Positions 1-5,978 of a stretch of 5,978 bases of DNA are shown here, piece by piece; positions within the stretch are counted from its first letter, which is position 1, and each line of letters starts with the position of its first letter. The notes under the pieces were generated by a model. It worked only from the letters and a program-made list of their open reading frames with translations, ran no database searches and was not told the DNA's origin. Both the position numbers and the translations under genes were made by a program. The stretch comes from JAYFRC01 sp034926415 (GTDB lineage: Bacteria > Bacillota > Clostridia > Oscillospirales > Oscillospiraceae): the NCBI GenBank assembly GCA_034926415.1, contig JAYFRC010000038.1, positions 1-5,978 of the forward strand, given 5' to 3'.

Positions 1-145
1 ATAGACGATACGCGGTATATCTCTGTTGCACTTTTCCTGAAGTTGCCTTCGGCGGGCGTTACCCGTTATCCTTGCCCTGTGTATCCCGGACTTTCCTCAC
101 GGACGGCCTTTCGGCGCTGTCCGCGCGACCATCTGGCTTACTCAA
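1..145 (-). ncRNA. rnpB: RNase P RNA, 5' part (truncated by window edge)
   Basis: This is the catalytic RNA of ribonuclease P, which removes the 5' leader from tRNA precursors. Read on the minus strand, the 5' conserved core GAGGAAAGTCCGGG lies at 98-85, followed by ACAGGGCAAG at 80-71. The second conserved block AGTGCAACAGAG, running into ATACCGC, lies at 32-12. These are hallmark RNase P RNA segments. A P3-like hairpin is visible: CGGAC (123-119) pairs with GTCCG (104-100) around an inner GCC-GAAA-GGC stem-loop (115-106). The 5' end is set at about 145 from the promoter at 152-180 and is uncertain by a few bases. Only about 145 of the usual 350 or so nucleotides are present. The layout looks like type A, as in most Clostridia, and not the type B of Bacillus, but the 3' half would be needed to confirm this. 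Confidence 0.93.
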
Positions 146-151
146 CTGTTT

Positions 152-180
152 ATAATACAGGAAGGGGCGCGAAAAGTCAA
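152..180 (-). promoter_or_regulatory. Sigma-A type promoter of rnpB
   Basis: On the minus strand, TTGACT (180-175) and TATTAT (157-152) are separated by exactly 17 bases. This is close to the TTGACA/TATAAT consensus and places transcription start at about 144-146, just upstream of the first recognisable RNase P sequence. Strong constitutive promoters are expected for this abundant RNA. The call rests on sequence match and position only. Confidence 0.82.
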
Positions 181-187
181 CTTGCGA

Positions 188-216
188 TTGATATTAAACA
201 CATATTGGGATATAAT
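188..216 (+). promoter_or_regulatory. Sigma-A type promoter of the murD operon
   Basis: TTGATA (188-193) and a perfect TATAAT (211-216) are separated by 17 bases. The predicted start is at about 222-224, giving a leader of roughly 33 bases before the murD ATG. This is the best promoter-like sequence on the plus strand upstream of the five-gene run and probably drives all of it. Its -35 box lies only 7 bases from the -35 box of the divergent rnpB promoter. Confidence 0.8.
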
Positions 217-240
217 TTACAAGTTAACTTAATTGCGGAA

Positions 241-247
241 AAAGGGG
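241..247 (+). promoter_or_regulatory. Ribosome binding site fixing the murD start
   Basis: AAAGGGG ends 8 bases before the ATG at 256. It supports this start over the in-frame ATG at 43, which lies within antisense rnpB sequence and upstream of the predicted transcription start. Confidence 0.65.
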
Positions 248-255
248 ATACGCTA

Positions 256-1635
256 ATGCGTTTGAACGAATATATAGGTTCTATTACGGGGAAGTCTGTC
301 GCCGTCATCGGTATCGGCGTCAGCAATACTCCGCTCATAAATATGCTGTTGGACGCAGGGGTAACAGTAACCGTACGCGATAAAAAGGAGCGCGCGTATT
401 TCGGCACGCTAGCCGACGAGATAGAGCGCAGAGGAGCAGGGCTCCGTTTTGGCGAAGACTATCTCGGAGAGCTCACCGAGGACATTGTTTTTCGCTCGCC
501 GGGGATACGGCCGGACATACCCGAATTTCTCGCCGCGAAAGCGCGCGGAAGCATAGTGACATCAGAGATGGAGATTTTCTTCGACGTTTGTCCCTGTACG
601 ATTATCGCCGTGACCGGGAGCGACGGAAAGACGACCACGACGACGATAATTTCTGAGCTTCTGAAAAAAGCCGGAAAGACGGTATATGTCGGCGGCAATA
701 TTGGTCATCCGCTGCTCGCCGAAGCGGGGAAGATGGACGCCGGCGATTTTGCGGTGCTGGAGCTCTCGTCTTTCCAGCTCATGACTATGAAAAAGAGCCC
801 GCATATCGCGGTGCTGACGAACTTGGCGCCGAACCACCTCGACATACACAAGGATATGGCCGAGTACGTCGCCGCGAAGGAGAATATTTTTGCCCATCAG
901 AGCGTGGCCGATACAGCAATCTTCAATCAGGACAACGACATAACCCGTGAACTCAGCAAAAAAGCGCTCGGCTCCGTGCTGATGTTCAGCAGAAGCGGCG
1001 AGGTTGAAAACGGAGCGTATCTCAAAGAGGGAGCTATTCATATGCGCCGCAACGGAAAGGACAGGGAGGTGCTTAAAACCTCCGATATTCTGCTTCCGGG
1101 CGCGCACAATATAGAAAACTATATGGCGGCCATAGCCGCCGTGGACGGGCTTGTGCCCGATAATATCATCGCGGACTTCGCCGGAAGCTTCGGCGGCGTC
1201 GAACACCGCATCGAGCTCTGCAGGACAAAGGACGGCGTTCGTTTTTACAACGACTCAATTGCTTCGTCGCCGTCGCGCACTATCGCGGGTCTGCGATCGT
1301 TCGGCAAAAAAGTCATTCTTATTGCCGGAGGCTACGACAAGCACATACCTTACGACGTGCTCGGCCCCGAGATAACGGAGCATGTCAAATATCTCGTGCT
1401 CACCGGAGCGACGGCGGACAAGATACGCAGAGCCGTTGAGACTGCTCCGGATTACAAAAAGGGAAGCCCGGATATAGTTGCGGTCGACGATTTTGACGAC
1501 GCGGTCAAAACTGCCGCAAGAGCCGCGCGCGAGGGCGACGTTGTTATCCTCTCGCCGGCCAGCGCTTCTTTTGACCATTTCAGGAATTTCATGGAGCGCG
1601 GAAAGCGTTTCAAAGATATTATAAACAGCCTGTAA
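256..1635 (+). CDS. murD: UDP-N-acetylmuramoyl-L-alanine--D-glutamate ligase MurD
   Basis: This cytoplasmic Mur ligase adds D-glutamate to UDP-MurNAc-L-Ala, using ATP, in peptidoglycan precursor synthesis. The protein is 459 residues, normal for MurD. The N-terminal Rossmann-like domain starts at about residue 14 (VAVIGIGVSN). The ATP loop GSDGKTT is at 121-127 (K125). The MurD signature LELSSFQL is at 168-175 and NLAPNHLDIH at 189-198. K208 in YVAAKENIF corresponds by position to the carbamylated lysine of E. coli MurD. The C-terminal ligase domain holds GGVEHR (313-318), NDSIASSP (332-339), AGGYDK (357-362) and a terminal SPASASFDHF block (433-442). The ATG at 256 is chosen because domain 1 begins right after it, it has a Shine-Dalgarno sequence, and the upstream in-frame extension is antisense to rnpB. 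The gene heads the operon and is not accompanied by other dcw-cluster genes here. Confidence 0.96.
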   Translation: MRLNEYIGSITGKSVAVIGIGVSNTPLINMLLDAGVTVTVRDKKERAYFGTLADEIERRGAGLRFGEDYLGELTEDIVFRSPGIRPDIPEFLAAKARGSIVTSEMEIFFDVCPCTIIAVTGSDGKTTTTTIISELLKKAGKTVYVGGNIGHPLLAEAGKMDAGDFAVLELSSFQLMTMKKSPHIAVLTNLAPNHLDIHKDMAEYVAAKENIFAHQSVADTAIFNQDNDITRELSKKALGSVLMFSRSGEVENGAYLKEGAIHMRRNGKDREVLKTSDILLPGAHNIENYMAAIAAVDGLVPDNIIADFAGSFGGVEHRIELCRTKDGVRFYNDSIASSPSRTIAGLRSFGKKVILIAGGYDKHIPYDVLGPEITEHVKYLVLTGATADKIRRAVETAPDYKKGSPDIVAVDDFDDAVKTAARAAREGDVVILSPASASFDHFRNFMERGKRFKDIINSL

Positions 1636-1658
1636 AATTCCAAAAAAGAGAGATAAAT

Positions 1659-2915
1659 ATGAATTTGTTTGGGTTTGACGATAAAATAATTAAGCTTTCA
1701 ACGCGGGCTGAAGCCGACGTTGCACCGCAGTTTTTGCGCATCGACGCGATAGCGGAGAGCAACGCTCAAAAGGTGCTCGCCGCGTTTCAGAAGGACCGCG
1801 TGGCGGAGCATATGTTCGCGGGGACGACCGGCTACGGCTACGACGACACCGGGCGTGACACGTTAGACAAAATTTACGCCGACATTTTTCATACAGACGA
1901 CGCGCTCGTTCGCGTGCAGTTCGTCAACGGCACGCACGCGATAACAGCCGCGCTGTTCGGAAATCTCCGCCCTGGCGACGTGCTGCTCTACGTCACGGGA
2001 AAGCCATACGACACAATTCAGAGCGTCATCGGCATCACGGGCGACGAGCCGGGAAACATGCGCCAGTACGGGATCGAGTACCGCGAGGTCGCGATGCTCG
2101 AAAACGGGCTTCCAGATGAAGCTGCCGCGGCAAGAGCCGCGGGGGATCCGAGAGTGAAGGTCGTCATGATACAGCGCTCGCGCGGGTACTCTACGCGCCG
2201 GTCTCTGTCGGTCGACACAATAGGAAGCCTTTGCCGCGCCGTACGCACCGCAAATCCGAGCGCCGCGATAATGGTCGACAACTGCTACGGCGAGTTTGTC
2301 GAGGAACAGGAACCGACCGATGTCGGCGCCGATCTCGTCGTCGGCTCGCTTATAAAAAACCCAGGCGGCGGGCTTGCTCCGACCGGCGGGTATATCGCGG
2401 GCCGGCACGACCTCGTCGAGGCTGCGGCCATGCGGCTGACGGTGCCGGGTATAGGCCGCGAGTGCGGAGCGACGCTTGGCAATAACCGCGCGCTTTATCA
2501 GGGGCTGTTCCTCGCGCCGCACACGGTGGCGCAGGCGCTGAAGACCGCCGTTTTCTGCGCTCGGATAATGGAGCTTCTCGGCTATGAGACGACGCCCGCC
2601 TCGGATGAAGTCCGACACGACATAATCCAGATGATAGCTTTCGGAAAGCCCGAGCCGCTTGAATCGTTTATTCAGGGCATACAGCTCGGCTCACCGGTTG
2701 ATTCCTATGTCACGCCTGAGCCCTGGGATATGCCGGGCTACGACTGCCCGGTCATAATGGCAGCCGGAGCGTTTATTCAGGGCGCGTCAATCGAACTCTC
2801 CTGCGACGCGCCGATGCGCGAGCCGTACGTCGCATATATGCAGGGCGGCCTCACCTACGAATCCGGCAAGACAGGCATATTGCTGGCTGTCCAGAAAGTG
2901 CTTGGTAATAAGTAA
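1659..2915 (+). CDS. PLP-dependent methionine gamma-lyase / aluminium resistance family protein (YnbB-like)
   Basis: This 418-residue protein belongs to the fold-type I PLP enzymes related to cystathionine and methionine lyases. The closest match I recognise is the family of Bacillus YnbB (Pfam Met_gamma_lyase, often labelled 'aluminium resistance protein'). Visible landmarks are GTTGYGYDDTGRD (55-67), NGTHAITAALFG (90-101), RPGDVLLYVTGKPYD (104-118) and VDNCYGEF (206-213), whose D207 probably contacts the PLP ring nitrogen. SLIKNPGGG (230-238) contains K233 as the likely Schiff-base lysine, and PTGGYIAG (241-248) follows. The near-universal family features are intact, so an active PLP enzyme is likely, but the substrate is unknown and the family name does not establish methionine gamma-lyase activity. 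No signal peptide is seen, so it is cytoplasmic. The start follows an AAGAGAG-type ribosome site, 23 bases after murD, consistent with co-transcription. Confidence 0.9.
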   Translation: MNLFGFDDKIIKLSTRAEADVAPQFLRIDAIAESNAQKVLAAFQKDRVAEHMFAGTTGYGYDDTGRDTLDKIYADIFHTDDALVRVQFVNGTHAITAALFGNLRPGDVLLYVTGKPYDTIQSVIGITGDEPGNMRQYGIEYREVAMLENGLPDEAAAARAAGDPRVKVVMIQRSRGYSTRRSLSVDTIGSLCRAVRTANPSAAIMVDNCYGEFVEEQEPTDVGADLVVGSLIKNPGGGLAPTGGYIAGRHDLVEAAAMRLTVPGIGRECGATLGNNRALYQGLFLAPHTVAQALKTAVFCARIMELLGYETTPASDEVRHDIIQMIAFGKPEPLESFIQGIQLGSPVDSYVTPEPWDMPGYDCPVIMAAGAFIQGASIELSCDAPMREPYVAYMQGGLTYESGKTGILLAVQKVLGNK

Positions 2916-2935
2916 ATAAGCCCCGGGCATAGACT
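2908..2935 (+). promoter_or_regulatory. Possible sigma-E-like promoter ahead of yunB (weak)
   Basis: CATAGACT (2928-2935) resembles the sigma-E -10 consensus CATACANT. An ATA core (2908-2910) sits at about the right distance for a -35 element. yunB is a mother-cell sporulation gene in Bacillus, so such a promoter is expected somewhere. However, the implied transcript start (about 2942) falls within the Shine-Dalgarno sequence of yunB, and the -35 match is minimal. Chance similarity is quite possible. Confidence 0.2.
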
Positions 2936-2951
2936 TCACAGAGGTGACGCT

Positions 2952-3653
2952 ATGCTTCGGGGATTCAGATTTTACCGCAGGAGAATGAGCGGAAGACGGG
3001 CTTTTATGCTTTTTTTGGTCTTTTTTCTTATAATAATACTTATTCTTTCAAATATTGCGCTCAAAAACTTGATGCCGATACTGACGAGCATGGCTACCGC
3101 CCGCGTCAGCAACGTCGTTAACCGCATCGTCAACGAAGCCGTGGACGATGCCATAATCCAGGGAGATTTTGAGTACGACGACCTCATAACGATTGAAAAG
3201 GACAACGACGGCAAGGTTACCGCGCTCAAAAGCAACATGGTCGAGTTCAACCGCCTGCAGTCGGAGATAATGAGCGATATACTAGAGCGCATGAACGACG
3301 TCACGTCGAGCGAACTCGCGATACCTGTCGGGAGTCTTACGGGCATCACCGTGCTTGCTTCGCGCGGGCCGAAGATACACGTCAAGATGTCGGCGGTCGG
3401 CTCTCCGACGGCCGATTTTGAGAATCTGTTCACGTCGGCCGGAATAAATCAAACGAAGCACCAGATAGTGCTCAATATCGACGTCAACGTCAGCATACTG
3501 CTGACCGGAATAAAGACCTCGACCGTCGTCAGCAATTCGCTGGCCGTGGCCGAGACGATAATCGTCGGCAATGTCCCCAATTCCTATATGTATTTCAATA
3601 CTGATGACGACACCGCCAGGGAAATTATAGGAAGTTACGCTGTGACCAATTAA
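2952..3653 (+). CDS. yunB: Sporulation protein YunB
   Basis: This 233-residue protein matches the spore-formation family YunB; the B. subtilis member is about 250 residues and is required for normal sporulation, with unresolved molecular function. A basic N-terminus (RGFRFYRRR, 3-11) precedes a single hydrophobic segment at about 18-37, predicting a membrane anchor with the rest of the protein outside the cytoplasm. Family hallmarks are IPVGSLTG (124-131), RGPKIHVKMSAVG (138-150), FTSAGINQTKHQI (160-172) and AETIIVGNVPNSY (200-212). The ATG has a strong GAGGTGA site (2941-2947) with a tight 4-base spacing. It lies 36 bases after the PLP gene and 21 bases before ligA, so it is embedded in a run of vegetative genes. 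Its presence is the clearest evidence that the host forms endospores. Confidence 0.93.
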   Translation: MLRGFRFYRRRMSGRRAFMLFLVFFLIIILILSNIALKNLMPILTSMATARVSNVVNRIVNEAVDDAIIQGDFEYDDLITIEKDNDGKVTALKSNMVEFNRLQSEIMSDILERMNDVTSSELAIPVGSLTGITVLASRGPKIHVKMSAVGSPTADFENLFTSAGINQTKHQIVLNIDVNVSILLTGIKTSTVVSNSLAVAETIIVGNVPNSYMYFNTDDDTAREIIGSYAVTN

Positions 3654-3674
3654 AAGCAAAAGTGGAGGAAAGAC

Positions 3675-5645
3675 ATGGATTATCGTGAAAAAATGAAAGA
3701 ACTGCGCGATATTCTTAATGAAAACGGCTATAAATATTACGTTCTCGACGCGCCTGTCATAGACGATTACGAATATGACAGGCTCCTTCGCGAGCTTGAA
3801 GACCTCGAGCGCGAGCACCCGGAGGAGATAACCCCGGACTCTCCGACGCAGCGCGTCGGAGGGCAGATACTCGGCGAATTCAAGCCTGTCGTGCACGAGG
3901 TTCCGCTTGAAAGCCTTCAGGACGTCTTTTCTCCGGAGGAGGTCGCCGAATTCGGGGAAAGGATGTCTGTGGAGCTTGAAAATGTCGAGTACAGTGTCGA
4001 GCCGAAGGTGGACGGGCTGTCGGTCGCGTTGGAATACAGGAACGGGGTTTTTGTCCGCGGAGCAACCCGCGGCGACGGCAGGGTCGGCGAGGATGTAACG
4101 GAGAACCTCCGCACGGTGAAGTCCATTCCCATGATTTTGCCGGACAAACTGCCGCACCTCATCGTGCGCGGCGAGATATATATGTCCAAAAAGGTGTTCG
4201 AGGAGCTCAACGCCCTGCGCGAAATAGAGGGCAAGCCGCTGATGGCAAACCCCCGCAATGCCGCCGCCGGGTCGCTTCGTCAGCTTGACCCGAAGATAGC
4301 TGCAAAGCGTCGGCTCGATGTTCAGGTGTTCAATCTTCAGCTTGCTGAGGGTAGGGAGTTTTCAAAGCACAGCGAGACGCTTGATTATCTCGAGAGCCAG
4401 AAATTCCGTGTGATACCACATAAAGTTGTCTCAGATATTGGCGGCTGCCAGGCCGAAATATTGGCTATAAACGAAAAACGCGATTTTTATCCGTTTGAAA
4501 TGGATGGAGCAGTTGTAAAGGTAAATAGCTTGTCAGAACGCATAATGTTGGGAAGTACATCCAAGTTTCCACGCTGGGCTATAGCGTACAAGTACCCGCC
4601 GGAGAAAAAGCCCTCCATCGTCCGCGACATTGTCGTTCAGGTCGGGCGCACGGGTGCGCTGACGCCGAAAGCCGTGCTAGACCCTGTGCATCTCGCGGGT
4701 ACCACAGTGACAAATGCAACGCTTCACAATCAGGATTATATTGCCGAGAAGGACATCCGTGTCGGCGATACGGTAATCGTCCAGAAGGCGGGTGAGATAA
4801 TCCCTGAGATAGTCGATGTCGATTTTTCAAAGCGCCCTGATGGTGCGGAGCCGTATCGGTTCCCGGAATTTTGTCCTGTCTGCGGAGCTCCCGTGGCGCG
4901 CGATATTGACGGAGCGGCCATACGCTGCACTGGCGCTGAGTGCCCGGCGCAGCTGCTTCGGAATCTGACGCATTACTCAAGCCGCGATGCCATGGATATC
5001 GACGGGCTTGGCCCTGCCGTGCTCCAACAGATGATAGAGGCGAAGATGGTTTCGTCGCCCGCAGACCTGTACGACCTGAATGAGCAGGATTTGATGAAGC
5101 TCGAGCGAATGGGCGAAAAATCGGCGCAAAACCTAATAAACGCCATACAAAATTCAAAGGATCGCGGTCTCGCTCGCCTGATCAACGCGCTTGGGATACG
5201 CCAGGTCGGGCAGGCGGCGGGAAGGGTTCTGGCGCGGCGCTTCGGAAGCTTCGACAATCTCGCGCTTGCCTCGCTGGACGAGCTGACAAAAATCAACGAC
5301 GTGGGAGCGATAACCGCTAAATTTATACTCGATTGGCTTGAAAATCCCCAGTCAAAGCATCTTATTACCCGCTTAAAGTGTGCGGGAGTGAGTATGGAGA
5401 GTACGGAAAAACGTGTCAGCGACGCGTTTGCCGGTATGACTTTCGTTCTGACAGGTACGCTTACGCGCTTTACCCGGCAGGAGGCGACTGAGCTCATCGA
5501 GCTTCGCGGCGGCAAAGCGTCCGGCTCGGTCTCGAAAAAGACGACCTATGTCGTGGCCGGCGAGAACGCTGGCAGCAAGCTCACGAAAGCGCAGGAGCTG
5601 GAAATTCCCGTTTTGTCTGAGGACGAGTTCGCGGAAATGCTGTAA
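3675..5645 (+). CDS. ligA: NAD-dependent DNA ligase LigA
   Basis: LigA seals nicks in duplex DNA using NAD+ as the AMP donor; it is needed for Okazaki fragment joining and repair. The protein is 656 residues, near the family's usual 670. Domain Ia (about 1-65) carries YYVLDAP and DDYEYD with D31, Y34 and D35 for NMN recognition, then DSPTQRVGG (55-63). The adenylation domain has EPKVDG with K111 as the AMP-acceptor lysine, ATRGDG (130-135), RGE (165-167), NPRNAAAGSLRQLDP (192-206), DGAVVKVN (277-284) and K306 in AYKYP. An OB fold follows (about 313-385, with GRTGALTP). A zinc finger uses C400, C403, C418 and C423. Helix-hairpin-helix repeats span about 440-575 and a C-terminal BRCT domain about 583-656. 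The start has a GGAGG site (3664-3668) with 6-base spacing. All key residues look intact. Bases 4381-4560 are AT-richer than the rest. Confidence 0.97.
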   Translation: MDYREKMKELRDILNENGYKYYVLDAPVIDDYEYDRLLRELEDLEREHPEEITPDSPTQRVGGQILGEFKPVVHEVPLESLQDVFSPEEVAEFGERMSVELENVEYSVEPKVDGLSVALEYRNGVFVRGATRGDGRVGEDVTENLRTVKSIPMILPDKLPHLIVRGEIYMSKKVFEELNALREIEGKPLMANPRNAAAGSLRQLDPKIAAKRRLDVQVFNLQLAEGREFSKHSETLDYLESQKFRVIPHKVVSDIGGCQAEILAINEKRDFYPFEMDGAVVKVNSLSERIMLGSTSKFPRWAIAYKYPPEKKPSIVRDIVVQVGRTGALTPKAVLDPVHLAGTTVTNATLHNQDYIAEKDIRVGDTVIVQKAGEIIPEIVDVDFSKRPDGAEPYRFPEFCPVCGAPVARDIDGAAIRCTGAECPAQLLRNLTHYSSRDAMDIDGLGPAVLQQMIEAKMVSSPADLYDLNEQDLMKLERMGEKSAQNLINAIQNSKDRGLARLINALGIRQVGQAAGRVLARRFGSFDNLALASLDELTKINDVGAITAKFILDWLENPQSKHLITRLKCAGVSMESTEKRVSDAFAGMTFVLTGTLTRFTRQEATELIELRGGKASGSVSKKTTYVVAGENAGSKLTKAQELEIPVLSEDEFAEML

Positions 5646-5669
5646 AAATGTCAAAAATGCAGGTATAAT
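5641..5669 (+). promoter_or_regulatory. Possible internal promoter before the small gene (weak)
   Basis: A perfect TATAAT lies at 5664-5669 in the 64-base gap after ligA. The -35 position at 17-base spacing (TGTAAA, 5641-5646) is a poor match and overlaps the ligA stop codon. There is no extended -10 TG. It could give the small gene extra expression independent of the operon promoter, but the AT-rich context makes a chance match plausible. Confidence 0.33.
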
Positions 5670-5698
5670 TTGTTCCTTCCCGGGGAAAGCTTGGCATG

Positions 5699-5704
5699 AG
5701 GTGA
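5699..5704 (+). promoter_or_regulatory. Ribosome binding site fixing the small gene start
   Basis: AGGTGA ends 5 bases before the ATG at 5710 and is a near-ideal Shine-Dalgarno sequence. The in-frame GTG at 5701 lies within it and is therefore not the start. Confidence 0.75.
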
Positions 5705-5709
5705 TCTTC

Positions 5710-5901
5710 ATGGACCTTCCCCTTGGATTCGGCATGGCGCTGTGCCAAAACACGCAGGCCGCAGAATATTTCTATTCGCTGACCGGCCCTCAGCAAAAAG
5801 CCATAATCGACAAATGCAAAGATATAAACTCCTCCGAAGAGATGCACGCCTACGTTTCGCACCTGACGGAAAACCGCTCGGAGCACATAAGCATCGAATA
5901 G
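5710..5901 (+). CDS. Small conserved-type protein of unknown function, 63 residues
   Basis: No function is recognised with certainty. The protein opens with MDLPLGFGMALCQN and continues as an apparently helical stretch: AAEYFYSLTGPQQKAIIDKCKDI (18-40), then SSEEMHAYVSHLTEN (42-56). It ends in a polar tail. I recall similar short Clostridia proteins with an N-terminal LPxGFGMALxQN motif followed by SxEEMxxYV, but could not check this. The second half also loosely recalls the helical tail of YdeI/OmpD-associated proteins ('F..L....K..ii..'), which is only a hint. There is no signal peptide or membrane segment; C12 and C36 are the only cysteines. The strong ribosome site, sound codon pattern, and the terminator right after its stop argue that it is a real gene and the last of the operon. 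Confidence 0.78.
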   Translation: MDLPLGFGMALCQNTQAAEYFYSLTGPQQKAIIDKCKDINSSEEMHAYVSHLTENRSEHISIE

Positions 5902-5908
5902 GGAACAG

Positions 5909-5948
5909 GCCTCGTTCAGCCGCAATCGCTGAACGAGGCTCGTTTTTT
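5909..5948 (+). terminator. Intrinsic terminator ending the murD-ligA operon
   Basis: A perfect 12-base-pair stem is formed by GCCTCGTTCAGC (5909-5920) and GCTGAACGAGGC (5928-5939) around a 7-base loop. It is followed by six T residues (5943-5948). It begins 7 bases after the small gene's stop codon. The opposite strand has no T-run after the stem, so it acts on plus-strand transcription only. No comparable hairpin occurs between the five genes. Confidence 0.93.
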
Positions 5949-5978
5949 ACGCGCTTTTGCATGCAGCCCGACGAAGAT

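Noticed and set aside
182..187. TTGCGA as the murD -35 box
   Set aside because: It would leave a 23-base spacer to TATAAT; TTGATA at 188-193 gives the ideal 17.
43..255. N-terminal extension of MurD by 71 residues
   Set aside because: It is antisense to conserved RNase P RNA, precedes the predicted murD transcription start in large part, and MurD domain 1 begins right after the ATG at 256.
562..1206. 214-residue open frame on the minus strand within murD
   Set aside because: It lies wholly opposite clearly coding murD sequence, shows no recognisable domain, and is the kind of shadow frame common in GC-rich genes.
1863..2618. 251-residue open frame on the minus strand within the PLP gene
   Set aside because: The composition is rich in Arg, Ala and His as in antisense shadows, with no motif and no plausible ribosome site.
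2922..2927. CCCGGG palindrome between the PLP gene and yunB
   Set aside because: It is six bases only, with no hairpin and no T-run; expected by chance in GC-rich DNA.
3282..4157. 291-residue minus-strand frame spanning the yunB-ligA junction
   Set aside because: It overlaps two well-supported genes on the other strand and has no recognisable domain.
4579..5157. 192-residue minus-strand frame within ligA
   Set aside because: It is opposite the OB fold and zinc finger of LigA, with low-complexity shadow-like composition.
5677..5687. TTCCC/GGGAA inverted repeat after ligA as a terminator
   Set aside because: The loop would be a single base, the stem is at most 4-5 pairs, and no T-run follows.
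5701..5703. GTG as alternative start of the small gene
   Set aside because: It lies inside the AGGTGA ribosome site, so the ATG at 5710 is the correct start.
5949..5978. Sequence after the terminator
   Set aside because: Thirty bases without a start site, repeat or recognisable element; nothing can be supported.

Overview
The window reads as a core-genome stretch from a moderately GC-rich, endospore-forming member of the Clostridia (Bacillota). The main taxonomic evidence is a clear homologue of the sporulation protein YunB. Supporting evidence is a MurD with the Walker variant GSDGKTT, a LigA with the YYVLD motif seen in Bacillota ligases, strong GGAGG/GAGGTGA ribosome binding sites, and what looks like a type A RNase P RNA. 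A placement near the Oscillospiraceae/Ruminococcaceae is a guess from base composition and gene content.

Layout. Bases 1 to about 145 hold the 5' part of the RNase P RNA gene (rnpB) on the minus strand; the rest lies beyond the left edge. A compact divergent promoter region follows (152-216), with one consensus-like promoter firing left into rnpB and one firing right into murD. To the right lie five co-directional genes: murD (256-1635), a PLP-dependent 'methionine gamma-lyase/aluminium resistance' family protein (1659-2915), yunB (2952-3653), ligA (3675-5645) and a 63-residue protein of unknown function (5710-5901). They end at a strong intrinsic terminator (5909-5948). Gaps between genes are 23, 36, 21 and 64 bases, and no terminator is visible inside, so this is probably one transcription unit of about 5.7 kb.

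How the genes relate. murD (peptidoglycan precursor synthesis) and ligA (DNA replication and repair) are essential housekeeping functions. The PLP protein and the small protein have no established role, and yunB is needed only for sporulation. The shared operon therefore looks like a conserved neighbourhood, not a pathway. No mobile element, CRISPR array, tRNA, phage gene or defence system was seen. The least described items are the 63-residue protein, the PLP enzyme, and an AT-richer patch inside ligA.
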